A DNA stretch of 64,000 bases from Pyrrhosoma nymphula (Eukaryota; Arthropoda; Insecta; Odonata; Coenagrionidae): assembly GCA_963573305.1 (NCBI GenBank), contig OY754333.1:15336599-15400598 (forward strand), read 5' to 3'. A program made the position numbers and the translations under genes. Positions within the stretch are counted from its first letter, which is position 1. The number at the start of each line of letters is the position of its first letter. Below, one piece after another: positions 22,986 through 35,879 of this stretch. Under the pieces are notes generated by a model. The model was given only the letters and a program-made list of their open reading frames with translations. It did not search any database and was not told where the DNA came from.

Positions 22986-23984
22986 CTCCTTACAGGACTG
23001 TGTGGCAAATTGAAGTGGTTCTCTCGGTTTTGCGGCCACCATTAAGGAATTACGCTCGGTCGTTGATTTCCAGGGAGTGCATCCCGTCGCGAAAATTCGT
23101 TGGAGTACGACGCTCTCTATTCCTATTATGCATTTCGTGCTGAGTTTGAGTTTCATTAATCCGCCAGGCTTATTTTTGAGGGATTACCTTTGGGAGGCGT
23201 TAGTAAACCTAAGATAAGTTTCCTTCGAGATATGTTTCCTGATATTTAGAATTGTTTTATTATAGCGTGCGAATGTTCCTTTGTTGAGGTCATTTTTGGT
23301 GACTATTAGTGTTCATGTCGCTAGTATATAGATTTAGTTAATTTCCTCATTATATTACATTGATTCCATTTCTATTTTTTCTGCTAATATAAAGTAACGA
23401 CTTAAGAATACCTCATGACTTTGTGACTGCAAATCATATTTGGGGAATTATCTAGTGACTAATTACTTATTTCATACATTATTTATCGCTGAAAATTATT
23501 TCAGTGATAAATTAAAAAAGAAAAGAGTATTCAGTCAAAATTATGAACTTAAAAAAATTACTAAATATGAAGTGCCAAGATATTACACGCATAAGGGCTG
23601 TGCTTAATTAAGTATTTATGTACCAAAACTCTTCAACAGTATGAGTGATGATTTGAAAAAATTTGGAATCTATTGGTAAAGTTAAGAGAAGGACAAAGGA
23701 TTAGCTACTATGTACATAATTTTATGTTGATAGTGATAAATTTAAACACTACTGATAAATTATAAAAGGCACATGCTGATAAGTCACGAATGGATTGGCA
23801 GGACCATTACGACGTATATTTTAAAAACGGATTAAATATTGTGCTTTTTACATGATTTATATGGTATTGCTTTTATACGAGTTTGATTTTGTGTGGTATT
23901 GAATTTTTACAATTTTCTAAAATTACAAAAATGTTTATGTGTTGAACCTGGAGTTTACGATAAATTGTATTATACCTATCTATA

Positions 23985-24348
23985 CTAGCGGGAGGTACCC
24001 GTTGAAATTCAACGGGTGTTAAAATAATTGAACTTATTTTATAAGAAAACCACAATGCCTGAATAATACTGTCAGCGCGGTCATTTGAGGAGTTCGTAAC
24101 CTATCCGGTATGTTGGGTTCATTGTCGTTGACACGCTGACCGTTTTCCAGTTGCACGGAGAGATGAGTGACTGTTGGTCCTCTTTCATGCACGAGAGATC
24201 CAAAAATGGACCACGCTGAATCATTACTACTTAAAAAGCACCCAGGTTGATAGATGGTCACCTCTTTCCTCCGGTTCTCTTGAGGCGTCTTCTGAGTGAT
24301 TAACAGCTTGATCACTTCTCTTGTGTACAAACATTTATTTTCATTCAA
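23985..24348 (-). mobile_element. Helitron 3' end with terminal hairpin, and protein fragment
   Basis: On the minus strand the sequence ends in CTAG (23985-23988) followed by T. The perfect hairpin ACCCGTTGAA-T-TTCAACGGGT (23997-24017) lies 8 nt upstream. A short GC-rich hairpin just before CTRR, with insertion before T, is the diagnostic Helitron 3' terminus. Immediately upstream, minus-strand frame 24034-24348 reads FLSSNDSAWSIFGSLVHERG and PTVTHLSVQLENGQRV. This matches the Helitron segment usually read as SSNEAVWRI...HERxPTVxHLxVHLxNGQRV. The copy is internally deleted, with mid-protein sequence next to the 3' end. Confidence 0.72.
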
Positions 24349-25095
24349 TGACTTGATTAAGTTGAACTATGCAACGTTGATATGAGTACCGAGTATCTTA
24401 ATTCGTATCGAAGAGTATGGTAAAATCCAGCGCTTGACTACGTCAAAAGGAGCATTTTAGCAGAAATCATGTTTATTTGACCTATGAATCCTACATCACC
24501 CGGACTGCCCCTTCTGTATAAAGGGTAGCCATAGTCATTGGTTTTGGTTTGCTAAATAAAAAATCTATATTGATTCTTAGTGCATTTACCGATTTTCGTG
24601 CACGGATAAAGTTCATTGCGCAGAATATCCGTTCTTCGTTCGGGTAATTAGCATGTAGTGACATAATGTCCGCCATCTTAATACAGATTGAAGTTTCGGA
24701 ACAGATGTGTCTGTATTTGAACCAGATTTATAGCTTGTTACCCGTCCGTAGGTTGAGTTGGGATGAAATTTGTGCAATTCTTAGCGTAACCCGATAAACA
24801 CAACGGAGAGATGATCATGAGATCGCTGGTGGGCATGCCTTTGAGCAACCAAGTCTAATCTTAGTCGTTTTCCTTGCAAGGGCTCATATTCTCGCAAAGA
24901 ACTCATTCCTCTTGCTCTAGAATATTTATTCGAAAGTTAACTCTTTTTTCTTTTAGGCATGTTGATGGATATATTTTTAAGTCCAACGAGGGGAAACACA
25001 GCGGCGAGTGAGACTCTTTTATAGACAACTCGATGATTGAGTGAATGTAAGTTAACTGCACTTTTACAAATTTTAAGATATTCAAATAACAAGTA

Positions 25096-25320
25096 ACGTG
25101 TATGAAGTGGGAATTGGTGTAAAAAAACTGTTCGCAATCGTTATCAAATTCAACGGGTGTGAAAAAAATTCAACGTATTTTATAAGAAAACCACAAAGCC
25201 TGAATAATACTGTCAGATTAGTCATTTGAGGAGTTATAAACCTAATATGATACTCGTTGACGTTCGTTCGTATGATATGAGAATTGGTCTAAAAAACAGT
25301 TTGCAATCAAAATGAGAGGC
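25096..25320 (-). repeat. Second, 3'-truncated copy of the Helitron end segment
   Basis: Positions 25145-25275 repeat 24004-24130 in direct orientation, with CAACGGGTGT, ATTTTATAAGAAAACCACAA and CTGAATAATACTGTCAG shared. This copy keeps only one arm of the terminal hairpin and has no CTAG. A second short direct repeat of about 40 bp (25096-25138 versus 25275-25315) surrounds it. Confidence 0.65.
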
Positions 25321-25329
25321 AGATGGTTC

Positions 25330-28300
25330 CACTACGTGTAATTCATCTGAATATTACACGGTAATAAACAACGTCGTGTTTGTTGTAGCAATAGAGACAT
25401 GATTACTATTACTATTCGCTGCACGTAAATATTCTTTCACGTTTAATTCCTTTATGTGTATCGTTAACCACGTATTTTTTCTCTCATATACATGCAGTAT
25501 ATATTCGCAGTTTTCTCTCATATACATGAGAGATACTTTGAGATTAGAAATTAAAGAGTATAATTGTTGTAAATATGCATTGAACTTATCGATTACCCCC
25601 AGAAGCAATCTGTCATGGGACTCTTGAGACTCTGGCCCTTCTCATACATATTCTCTTTCTACGGGCTATTATGGGGCTGCAGGAAAACTTAAATGCTAGA
25701 GGCGTGAATATCCTTTGAAAATCAAATCTCTGGTTGTCAAGGAAATATGCTATTGTTGATTTCAGAGAAGATTTGAGATTTTTTAGCAAAAAACATGATA
25801 TTCAGTCAAATACGAAGCGTAAGAGTAAATCGATTGTAAGAATTAGAAATTTAATTTATTCAGCCATCCGATTTTTAAAAATCCAGCCCTCTATCTTGAG
25901 TGAAAGTAATTTTAAAAAGCAAAAAATAAAATCACTGCACCGAACCCAATTCTTAGAATGGACCACTAGGGACCACAAGGGGGGACCTTTGGGGGCCATG
26001 AGAGATTTTTTATATAGCCTTTGTTACATCCAGATACATTTTCTCTCTAAATGCCATATTTCATGTAGTTTTTGCGTGATTGAGCAACAGACGGAAATAA
26101 ACCATTCAATATTTACATATTAGTATGATAATTTAATAATCTTTGTATTTTTAAATTTGCATTATATTGTAGTATTATTTTTCATTTGAAATGTGCAATC
26201 TTTTAAAATTTGTATTAAAAGCCACTTGCGCCTACTAGAATAAGCATTATATATATTTTTTAATAATAATAATGATTTCATCTGAACTATAGTCCCTGTT
26301 GCGGTTACAATCTGCTTGGAATTGTTGGATAAACGTAGCCATGCATAATTCAATATGGTAATTAAAAACTACTTTTGTTTTCAAAACAAACATTTAATGC
26401 TATTCCGTTTGGGAGAAAATCATTAAAATGTCATCAAAACTTAATTGCTTCATAAATAGCTATTATAGAATATCTCACTACTTATATGGCTACTGCCAAT
26501 AGAAACTATGTAATTTTCTGCCGAAGCATATTATTGTCAAGCACCTTTCCACGTTTTCTTACGGAAAGTGCAAATACCTTTAAAAAACGGAAATATTGAG
26601 GATTAAGTGCTCATCACCCTACGTTTTTGGATAAACTTAAATATCATTAGAACATATGCCTTGATATGGTGCCCTAGTTATTATAAGATCGCAGTCTTTG
26701 GAAGTAGAGGTGAGGTTTTTTTAAACTTTTCTGTTTATCTCGTGTACCAAATTTATTAAATAACTTTTTTCTCTTTTCATGTCACGCATCTATGGCTGAT
26801 ATAGGTGAGCATAAATTTCCTTAAGCATAAGTTTCTGTTACCGTTACCAGGAAATACTATCTTTGTTTTATTTGGAGTCACAAGTTTTCTTCTAAGGCTT
26901 AACTGCATCTTTATGCTCGAAAAACTGCGTCTTATTAATCATCACATTGATAAAATGTAGAATATGAAGCAATGTCATTTTTTGTTCTTCCTATTGGTTT
27001 TTCAGGGAAATAGTTAAATCACGTGATGTCAGATGCATCCTTCGAGACTTTTAAGTACATGTTACTATTAAATTGACTGCTCTCTCTTTACGCGCTGTTC
27101 ACTCTAGAGAAGCGTGAGCAATTACTTTGTAAACAGAGTGTTTTCGAAGCTATTTCTGCTATCTGATGTTCTGCAGCAAACAAGAAAGATACTATTCGCA
27201 AATAAAAATTAATGAAAAATATATTGATTGAGGGAAAGTAAAATTGTTAAAGTATATCAAACATTTCGAACGTTTCTGCAATACTTATCGGAAATGTGCA
27301 ACTCATAGTCTGTCTGTTTAAAAAGCTTTTTATATTATCCTTTGGTATATGCAACATCCGTACCTGTCACATTTGCCATTGCCTAACTCCAAGGATAAAC
27401 GGAAGGAAGTTACGCAGCTAACTCCTAATCATCGACTTCAGTGCGGGAAATTTCTTCACATTAATTTAGGTAAGGAAGTATACAAAATACGGATATTTAT
27501 CCTTCAACTTCATCTTATGGCCTCAAGTTGTTAGGCGTGCTAATTTCTCCATGTCTACATGGAGGCAACGGCGAGGGGGTTTGAAAATTAAAAAGATTGT
27601 CTCTAGGAATTGGAGGCGTTGAATTGATTTGGAATTAGTAGGCATTATTGTTACTTGATATCGTGACTGGCACTATTGAGGTATTCGGAAAAGTCATGTT
27701 CCTGATTGCTATCGATGCCGAGAATCCAGGAGAAAAACGGCATACAGTAATCCAAACTCAGGGAAATGTTCATGCAAATGTTCCCCTTTTATCAAAGCAA
27801 AGTAAGTTAAACGTATTTTGATCATTTACTCTTGTGAACTGTGTGTTCAATTAATGTGATTCGATAGGTACCAGACATTATATTTTAAAGATCATTCACC
27901 ATCTCTGCTAAGAAAAATATCACTATTATTTACTGATCAGCTCCGAGGAAATACACCACTAATACGGTGAGGAATTAACCTCATGAAACTGGAAACAGGA
28001 AACTTTGATGCGTGGAAGCTTGAAGCGCGTCGAAACCAGAAGGAAAAGTGAAGTTGTAGGCTGGTAATCCTTAAATTAATGCCATTCATGGTTTGGGATG
28101 GCATCAACTGCTTTCATCCCATCCCAGAACGTTGTCTGTTGAAGACATCCACCTAAATCACTTCGAGTGAAGAGAAATTGAACGCCCGTCCTTGAATGAA
28201 AGTAATCCGCTGTGGGGTAAATGTCCCCGGTAATCTTCTCTCTTAATTCGGCTTAATGAGTGACAACGGATTTAAGCGGGGATCGCGTGAAACCTTTGGA

Positions 28301-28330
28301 ACCTCGGGAATTATAATCTAATTTCAAATA
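25330..28330. other. AT-rich stretch, no gene seen
   Basis: No protein similarity in six frames (longest frame 129 codons, composition-driven), no inverted repeats with target duplications and no RNA gene noticed. Confidence 0.55.
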
Positions 28331-28810
28331 ATCGCCTCACCGCCAGTCCTCACCCACCAAAAACGCAATGACTCTCAAAATTACCGACCTTCCCCCTTTG
28401 CTTCCATCCCTTCTTGCACATCTCCGCAAGGCCCACCTCCTATCTTCAAATTCCCCAATTCATCTCTTTCCCTTTTGGTCCTTCCCCCTACCAAAGTCCT
28501 GTCGCCTGCAATTTGGCATTCAGTCTAGTTTAAAGCCTCCCTAATCTCATCAAACTCCTCTGCCAGTGGGTAAACCACCTCCTACCCTCCGCTACCTACG
28601 CCTCCTACCCTCCTCTAACTGCATTACGTCCCATACACTAGCTCCGCTACGTCGCTGACCTACTTAGGAATCCCTCCTGCACATTCTGTATACGCCGTTG
28701 CATCTCTTCGAAAACGCTATCCCCTTCCCTTTATTCCTTTTTCACGTTTGTATTTTTATTTTCATCTCTTTTATTTCCGCCTCCCCTCGCCGGGATTTTT
28801 CCATCGTGTT
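28331..28810. other. C+T-rich tract
   Basis: Pyrimidine-rich on the plus strand. A 133-codon frame at 28698-29099 overlaps its end and is rich in Phe/Ile/Ser; no family recognised. Confidence 0.45.
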
Positions 28811-29811
28811 TTTCAATTTCTTTTCGGGTGTTTTTTCTAATCCTTTCGTTCGATCTGTGCTCACCCCTGTATCCAACTTTGCATTATTGGTTGCCTTTCG
28901 GAGCCCTATACAAAGTATGTCACATTTCCATGGTCTTGATGTAACAAGTATTATATCTGCACATGATCATCTGACCTTTTCTGTGAGGACTGTCTGTAGT
29001 AATCAGTTAGAATGGTTCCATTGTGATTGTATGTTTCCGCACTTAATGGCAAAGTTTGTCGTAAAATTCCTGATTCTAATACAGGTGAATAGTGGGTAAC
29101 GTTTTTTTATCGCTGATATGTGTTTTCAGGTTTTCACTTGTAAAGAGAAAGGGACATTCGTTTATATATCTTTTGCATTTTTACAATAATCTTCACCACA
29201 AATTTATATTAATTGCTACTTGACTAAAGTCTCTGCCTTACTTTTTCTCTAGTGATCCCATATTTTATGGGTTTTGTCAAACTAGATTATGCTATCAGGG
29301 ATTCGACTAAAAATTTATGAGAGCTCTATTTTTGTTGTATTTTACATTTATAGAACAAATTTTTCCTTGAAGTCAGAACAATAACTTCTCGTTATATCTT
29401 CTATAGTCTTGAAGTATTCAGTCAATAGTCATGTATGCAGTAAAAATCATGTAATATTTTTCCACTCTGATACAGTTTACAAAAAATACTGAAAATGAGC
29501 CTACGTTATTGTAATACCACCGTTGAAACCACTTTTCCTTTATATTTGCTTTGGTTTTGATAATTCCAGGAAATCAATATCAACAATTTTTGAATCAGTA
29601 GCATCATATTGAAATTATCATTGGATATTCATCTTTTTTCAGTACTTATAAGAAAGTCATTACGTTTTATATGAAAAATTGAGCATTTAAATTAATTGAC
29701 TAAAATATTTGATTCATGCAGATAAAAATAAAACGTACAAACTACTAGGAGATATTCATCCAGTATTTGATGGTGATAAGTAAATAAAATAACATTTCCT
29801 ATTGGTTCTCA

Positions 29812-32800
29812 CTCTTCCTTAAACTACGACCTTGACGTGGTGGAAGGGCTTGTGCGTTCCAATGACCCCTAGAGCTGGACTGGCAGGAGCAAGTACATTG
29901 CTCCTGGTAGGGCCACCCATGCCAGATAGGTCTAAGGGTAGGAGCCAGACGAAAGGTAGTTCCGTGATGGTGTCACGTTAAAAATACCGTTGAGTCGCGT
30001 GGGATACCTCTCAACTATCACTTCCCAGAACATGAAAGTCATTCAAAGAGATCTGATTCCTGGCAACTACGGGTCGCCGCCCACTAGGGCGGGTGTCGTG
30101 CCCGGCAGCGGGGGAGGCAAGGCCTCCGCGGTCGTCATCACACGAAATCCTTGCACAGAATCAGAATCATCATCAGAAGATACAAGGGAAAGGAGGGAGA
30201 AGAAGAAGAAAAATAGGAAGAGGAGGAGGAAAACAGTGGTAAAAATAGGAACTTGGAACGTAAGGACCATGATGAGGGCCGGGAAGCTTAAAAATGTTAA
30301 GCAGGAAATGGAAAAAGGAAAAATAGATGCTTTGGGATTGTGCGAGGTTAGATGGAAGGATAGCGGGGACTATTGGAGTGATAACTACAGGGTGATCTAT
30401 AGTCGGGGAGATGAGAGTCAACGGGGGGTAGGCATGGTACTGAACACAAAGTTGGGACTGAGGGTGGTAAACATTGAACAGGTGAACGACAGGATACTAG
30501 TGGTAGAAATAAAAGCACGCCCGACGAATTTCGTTCTGGTCCAGGTATACATGCCTACGAGCAATAGGGAGGAAGAGGTGTACGAGCAAGTAGAAGAAAT
30601 AATTAGAAAAGTGCTGGGGAAGAAAAACCTGATAGTGATGGGTGACTGGAATGCAGTGGTGGGAGAAGGGAGGGACGAATTAGATGTAGGAGGGTTTGGG
30701 CTAAGAAGAAGAAATGATCGCGGGGAAAAGGCAGTTGAATTTTGTAGAAGAAATAAATTAGTAGTGAAAAACACTTGGTTTAAACATCACCCCAGGCGTA
30801 GGTACACATGGAAAATTCCGGGTGACACTGGGAGATACCAAATTTATTATATAACGGTGAGGCAGAGATTTAGGAACAGTGTAAAAAACTCTCGTAGCTA
30901 TCCAGGGGTGGATGCGGACTCGGATAATAACTTGGTGATGATGAAGTGTGAAGTTAGATTCAAAATGCTTTGTAAAGGTAGGAAGATAAAGAGGTGGAAC
31001 CTTGAAGCAATGAAAGGGTTGAAAAGGAGGGAATACCAAGAGCTAGTAGAAAAGAACATAGGTGAAGAGAATCGGATGGGAACCATAGAGAAGAGATGGG
31101 AGGTTATTAAACAGGCATCGCAAGAGCGGCAGAGAAAACAATAGGAACGGTGGAATAGAAGAGGGTTACGAAGCAGTGGGTTACAGAAAAAATGATAAAG
31201 AAAATGGAGGAGAGAAGGATATGGAAAAACGTGAACACCGACGTAGGGAAGAGGAAGTACAAGGAATTGAATAATAAACTCAGGCGAGTGACCAATCGGG
31301 CAAAATAAAACTGGTTAAAGGGACAATGTGAGCAAATGGAAAAGATGCAGGAGGAGGGGGAAGTGGGCGCTTTGTACGCCAAGGTGAAAATGTTATCGGG
31401 TGGTAAGAGAGGTCAAGCGATACCAAAGGTTAAGGACAAAACAGGAAAGATATTAATCGAACAGGAAGATATCCAAGAAAAGTGGAGAGAATACGTAGAG
31501 AAGCTATATGACAGCGAGAATAGACCCATTAGCCTAGATCTAGAGGACGAAGGAACAATAGATAAAGATAACCTCGGACCAGAGTTACTTGAGAGTGAAA
31601 TAGAGAGGGCACTAAGAGAGATGAAGGGTAGAAAAGCCGTGGGAACCGATAACCTACCTTCGGAGCTACTGAAGAATCTAGGTAGTAGGTGGAGAAAATC
31701 GTTTTTCGAACTTATTCGCAGGATCTACGAGGAAGGAGTATGGCCAGAGGATTTCGTGAAAACAGTATTAATACCTATCCTGAAGAAGAAGAAAGCGTCA
31801 GAATGCTAGGAGTATAGAACAATCAGTTCAATTTCGCACGCAGCAAAAGTGTTGCTTAGAATACTAAATAGAAGGTTGGAGAGTCGAGCAAAGTGCTATT
31901 TAGGCGATGACCAATTTGGGTTTAGGAAGGGGAGGGGAACCAGAGATGCGATTTCGGTAATGAGAACACTTATAGATAGAAACATAGAGCATAATCAGGA
32001 TATTTTCACTTGTTTTGTAGATTTCGAAAAGGCATTTGACAGAGTAAACTGGGAGAAACTAATGCAGATACTGGGGAAAATAGGAATAGATTGGCGTGAT
32101 AGGAGACTCATCCGAAACTTATATATGGGGCAGAGGGCTCATGTAAGGGTAGCGAACGGTGAATCAGGGTGGGCAGTTATAGGTCGCGGGGTGCGGCAAG
32201 GGTGCCCGTTGTCGCCTTTACTTTTTAACATCTATGCTGAGGAAATGGTAAGAGAGTCATGGGATGAGCTAGACGTGGGAATGGAAGTAGGAGGCCAGTG
32301 GATAAAGTCGGTTAGATTCGCAGACGACCAGGCGTTGGTGAGTCGGTCATCGAAAGGACTGCAAACTTTAGTAGATGCACTGGAAAAGCAGTGTGAGAAA
32401 TACGGAATGAAGAAAAATAAAAGGAAAACAAAAGTAATGAGATTCTCTAGGACAAAGAAAGCGAAGCTGGTGATAAGAGTAGGAAGTCAGAAACTGGAGC
32501 AAGTTGAACAATTTAATTATTTGGGTAGTACGCTAGAAGAAAGAGGACATAGGAGCAAAGACATTAGGAGGAGAATAGCGCTAGCGAAGGAAGCGTTCAA
32601 TAATAGAAGGGAGCTGATGACGGGGACCTTAAGTAAGGATGTAAAAAAGAGGCAGGTGAAGAGCTTGATATGGAGTGTGGCGTTGTATGGGGCGGAAACG
32701 TGGACCTTGAGAAAGGAAGAAGAAAATAGGCTGAAGGCTTTTGAGATGTGGGTGTGGAGGAGGATGGAGAAGGTGCGTTGGACGGAAAGGCAGACAAATG

Positions 32801-33117
32801 AGGAAGTGCTTGACATGGTGGGCGAGAAGAGGAAACTTATAGATGAGATTAGGGAAAGGCAGGGTAGGTGGCTGGAAGGGGTAATGAGGGACGATGGTTT
32901 GCTGAAGGCCGTGATAGAGGGAAGGATGTTGGGTAAGCGGGGAAGGGGAAGGAAGAGAATCGGTTTTATGGACGGGATGAAGAAAGGTAGGACTTATGCT
33001 GAGATGAAGAAAGAAATATAAGAGGTAGAAAGGGCACAGCACGAGTAAGAGTTCGTTGGATATTCTCTGACTTTCATCACAACCTACCTCTAACCGGTAG
33101 ATTACTGTAATGAATAA
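29812..33117 (+). mobile_element. RTE-type LINE, near full length
   Basis: Begins with the leader ACGACCTTGACGTGGTGGAA (from about 29825), as in many arthropod RTE elements. It then carries an endonuclease and a reverse transcriptase and ends in TGTAATGAATAA. The 11-bp sequence ATTGGTTCTCA occurs at 29801-29811 and 33118-33128, directly outside the element, and reads as the target duplication. The leader and complete coding order make it nearly full length (about 3.3 kb, normal for RTE). It is inactive in its present form. Confidence 0.85.
29990..33021 (+). pseudogene. RTE endonuclease-reverse transcriptase, broken
   Basis: The first frame (29990-31144) encodes an AP-type endonuclease after a Lys/Arg-rich leader, with KIGTWNVRTM (N90), CEVRW (E119), GDWNAVVG (D219, N221) and RRYTW. 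Two catalytic positions look altered: Tyr286 where the family has Asp (QIYYITV), and Asn313 where it has the essential His (DSDNNLV for DSDHNLV). The second frame (31336-33021) encodes the reverse transcriptase: FGFRKGRGT, motif A FVDFEKAFDRVNW, motif B GVRQGCPLSPLLFN, motif C RFADDQALVS, thumb FNYLGSTLEERG and a C-terminus with ALYGAETWTL. Damage is a frameshift near 31145-31170 and in-frame stops at 31306-31308 (TAA) and 31807-31809 (TAG). Start at 29990 is the first Met of the open frame. Confidence 0.88.
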
Positions 33118-33129
33118 ATTGGTTCTCAT

Positions 33130-35700
33130 CAATCTCACGGAAATCTATTCCCTTGATTCCTGAAATATTTTACTAACATTGGCAACATTATTTAAGCTTA
33201 AGCTTAACCGGGTCCGCGGTAGCTTATGCTCCAGCGTCATAAAAAAGGCGCTTGACATGTTATAATACAAAGAAATAATGTAGTAGCAGTATATGGTTTA
33301 CATAATTATAAAACATATGAAAACCTTTTACATTCCAACAATTTCATCCCAATCTGCTATTGTCTGCTTAACAAGCTAAACACATTGAATCTCATAAAAA
33401 TTCTATCACCACTCACAGACGGAAGCTCCATTATCCCTTGTGGTTATGTGTATTAACAATGGTGTTGCAGGAAAGTGTTGTAGCAAGGCTTTTACATTAG
33501 TCGCTCAAAAGAAGTTCAAAGATTGTGAAACTTTTGTTGGCCATTCTTCAGAAGGGCTCCATTGACGGGGAAAACGCGGGATGACATAAATTAGCACACT
33601 GTCGCAACACAAAAGAACTTAGGAAGAAGGATAAAAGCAAGTATTTTATTTATGTGCTTCAAGCGCTTTTGTGAGGAGAAAAAAGAAGAGATTAGGGGAA
33701 GCGTTTAAAAACAAAATCAATTCCCTCCTCCTGTCTCAACAAAAAATCCCACTGGATTTCTCGGCTCTAAAGACGAAGTCGAAGTCCTTCGTTTTCTGTC
33801 TTTCCCGTTCAGACCGCCAGGAGGCGCCGCGGCACCACTCCCAACTCCCCCCGCGTGTCCTAGCGCAATGTCAAACAAAGTAACAAAACACGGTCTCAAA
33901 GCGTGCTTCCGAGTCTGAGCACGCCGGGGGGGGGAAGAGTAGGGAAGGGGGTCTCTACGGCTCGCTCCCCCTTTCTCACCCCTCAAGCCAAACTCTCCCC
34001 TTTTCCCTCGATCCCTACCGCCCGGGGCCACGACAGTGGGTAGCGATTGCTGATAAAATATTCAGCAAATCTATACGTTTCCCCGACCGCCTTCTCGTCT
34101 TCCCGACTCCCATGTTCTCTCATGCTCCCTTCGCCGCGAGAGCCCTTTCCTCCGAGACCGACCGTACTTCTTTCTTCTCCTTTTCTACCTCTCACCCTTT
34201 TCACCCACTTCTCTCCCTCCCTCTCTCTCTCCCTCTCTATCCCTCCCTCTCTCTCTTGATCACTCCCTGTTTCCTCTTCCGCGTTCGTTCTCGTGTGACC
34301 TGCGAAACTCCACAACGGGGTGACCACATTTTCTACCTTAAAATCCTTTAAAACCTGCTGAAAAACTTGAAATTGTTACTTTCTTGAAAATATGTCACCT
34401 GCATACAAAGGATTCCTTACGTCTGAGTACTGAAAAAAAAGAAACCTTTTAAATAAACGTTTTCTTAAAAATGAAATTTTTCAAACTTTTGAATTTACGG
34501 CTTGTAGTTCCGTATTAATTGTGCTGTTTTTAGACAACTGATAATTAAAAAAATATTCAGTGGACTTAAAGAGCTGGTTTTGTAGTCATCATTTTAGTAA
34601 AAATACATCAAGTTTTTTTTCTTCCATACCAAAGTTATAAATTAGTTTAGAAAATATCTTACTATCGGAACAATATTCATCTAAATTTGCTTGAACACCT
34701 TTCTCGTGACTTTTTAAATGAGGTGTGTATACAAACATGAACATATATTAGTTATGCTAACTACGTAACCATTAGTATAATGTAACCAAGGAATGAAATT
34801 GTTATGGCGGATAGATATTCGATAATTAGATTTCCAAGTTAACCGGGATTGAATGCTAGCTGGTGAAGATTTTTCAGTGGAATTTTGGTTAAATCCGTTG
34901 TAGAGGACAAATCACTCCTTCCTTTGTGTGAAGTATTTAACCCTTAGTGGCTTACGTTGATGGCAAGCTAAAAATGACGTCTGTTTATTTTCAACTCTTC
35001 CTCCTTTCGTAATGAATCCTTCCCTACCACCATATCTGAAATCGTGCCAATGACTACATGATCGCCTTGCCATGTAACAAAACAACCAACGAGTAATATG
35101 GTTGGCACAGTCCTACGGGTGGCTTATCAGCATTGCGGCTTATCAGTGCAACGATAACAAGGGATCATAATCTATTCTGTACAAAAGCATGAGTCTTGTT
35201 GTGTCCAATAGGTCTAACATCGAGGTTTTTTAAAGCTACGATATTTTTTTAGTTTATACATACGTAGGTACCCATTTAGCCGTTTTTTTTCTCGATAGTC
35301 AAAGTCAAGAGACCTTAATCCCTAGCGGTACGCCTAGAGAATTTGCTCTGATTTTAACAGTTTCCACCATACCGGGATAGGACACCTTCATGAAAACCCG
35401 TTTTCACGCTGTCTTTGTCTAAGATCCCTCCTCCTATCGGTTTCTTCCCCAAAGTTCCCCCGCGATACTCTCGGTTTAATTTTCCTCCTCTCACTCCATT
35501 CACTCAAGAACCACTCAATTTTTTTTAATTATAGCTTAATTCCTTCTTTAATGAAATTTTGGCAATCAGCGATATGTCACCTGTGTCACAAAACCGTCCA
35601 TATATTCAAGAGGAGAGGATTTATTTTAGGGAACACCTGGAATAACTGGTAGTTTGAAGCGTTACTTGGTGGAAATTTTTCATTGTATAAATGAAAAACT
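33130..35700. other. Non-coding stretch with C+T-rich island and (CT)n
   Basis: No gene recognised. A GC- and C+T-rich island spans about 33790-34260 and contains an imperfect (CT)n run at 34211-34257. Frames open over it on both strands look composition-driven. Confidence 0.5.
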
Positions 35701-35741
35701 TAAACTTTGTGGTTCCACAATTGTAATTTTATTTGCACGAC

Positions 35742-35776
35742 CCGGATTTCGACGTACTATAACGTCATATTCAAGT
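35742..35776 (-). ncRNA. Degenerate hammerhead-ribozyme-like motif
   Basis: The minus strand reads TTGAATA, a stem GACGT...ACGTC, then GAAA and TCCGG. The hammerhead core is CTGANGA, stem II, GAAA, stem III. The first block differs at two core positions, so cleavage activity is doubtful. Similar motifs with GAAACCGG are known from Penelope-like elements and related repeats. The stem and GAAA are seen directly; the ribozyme origin is inferred. Confidence 0.35.
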
Positions 35777-35879
35777 GACGACTCTACAAAGTACTCGTGG
35801 TTAAATATTGCCCTCAGGTAGAGGGGAGGGGGGGAGGGTTGGACATTTAAGCACCTGGAATATTTCTTGAATTTTCACA

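Noticed and set aside
22692..23143. Overlapping 117- and 121-codon plus-strand ORFs
   Set aside because: They lie in a pyrimidine-rich tract, are rich in Phe/Ser/Leu in more than one frame, and match no family.
32517..33138. Minus-strand ORFs of 99 and 169 codons
   Set aside because: Antisense shadows of the RTE reverse transcriptase.
34937..34960. Possible piggyBac end (TTAACCCTTAGTGGC)
   Set aside because: No inverted partner ending in GGGTTAA with matching sequence was found nearby.
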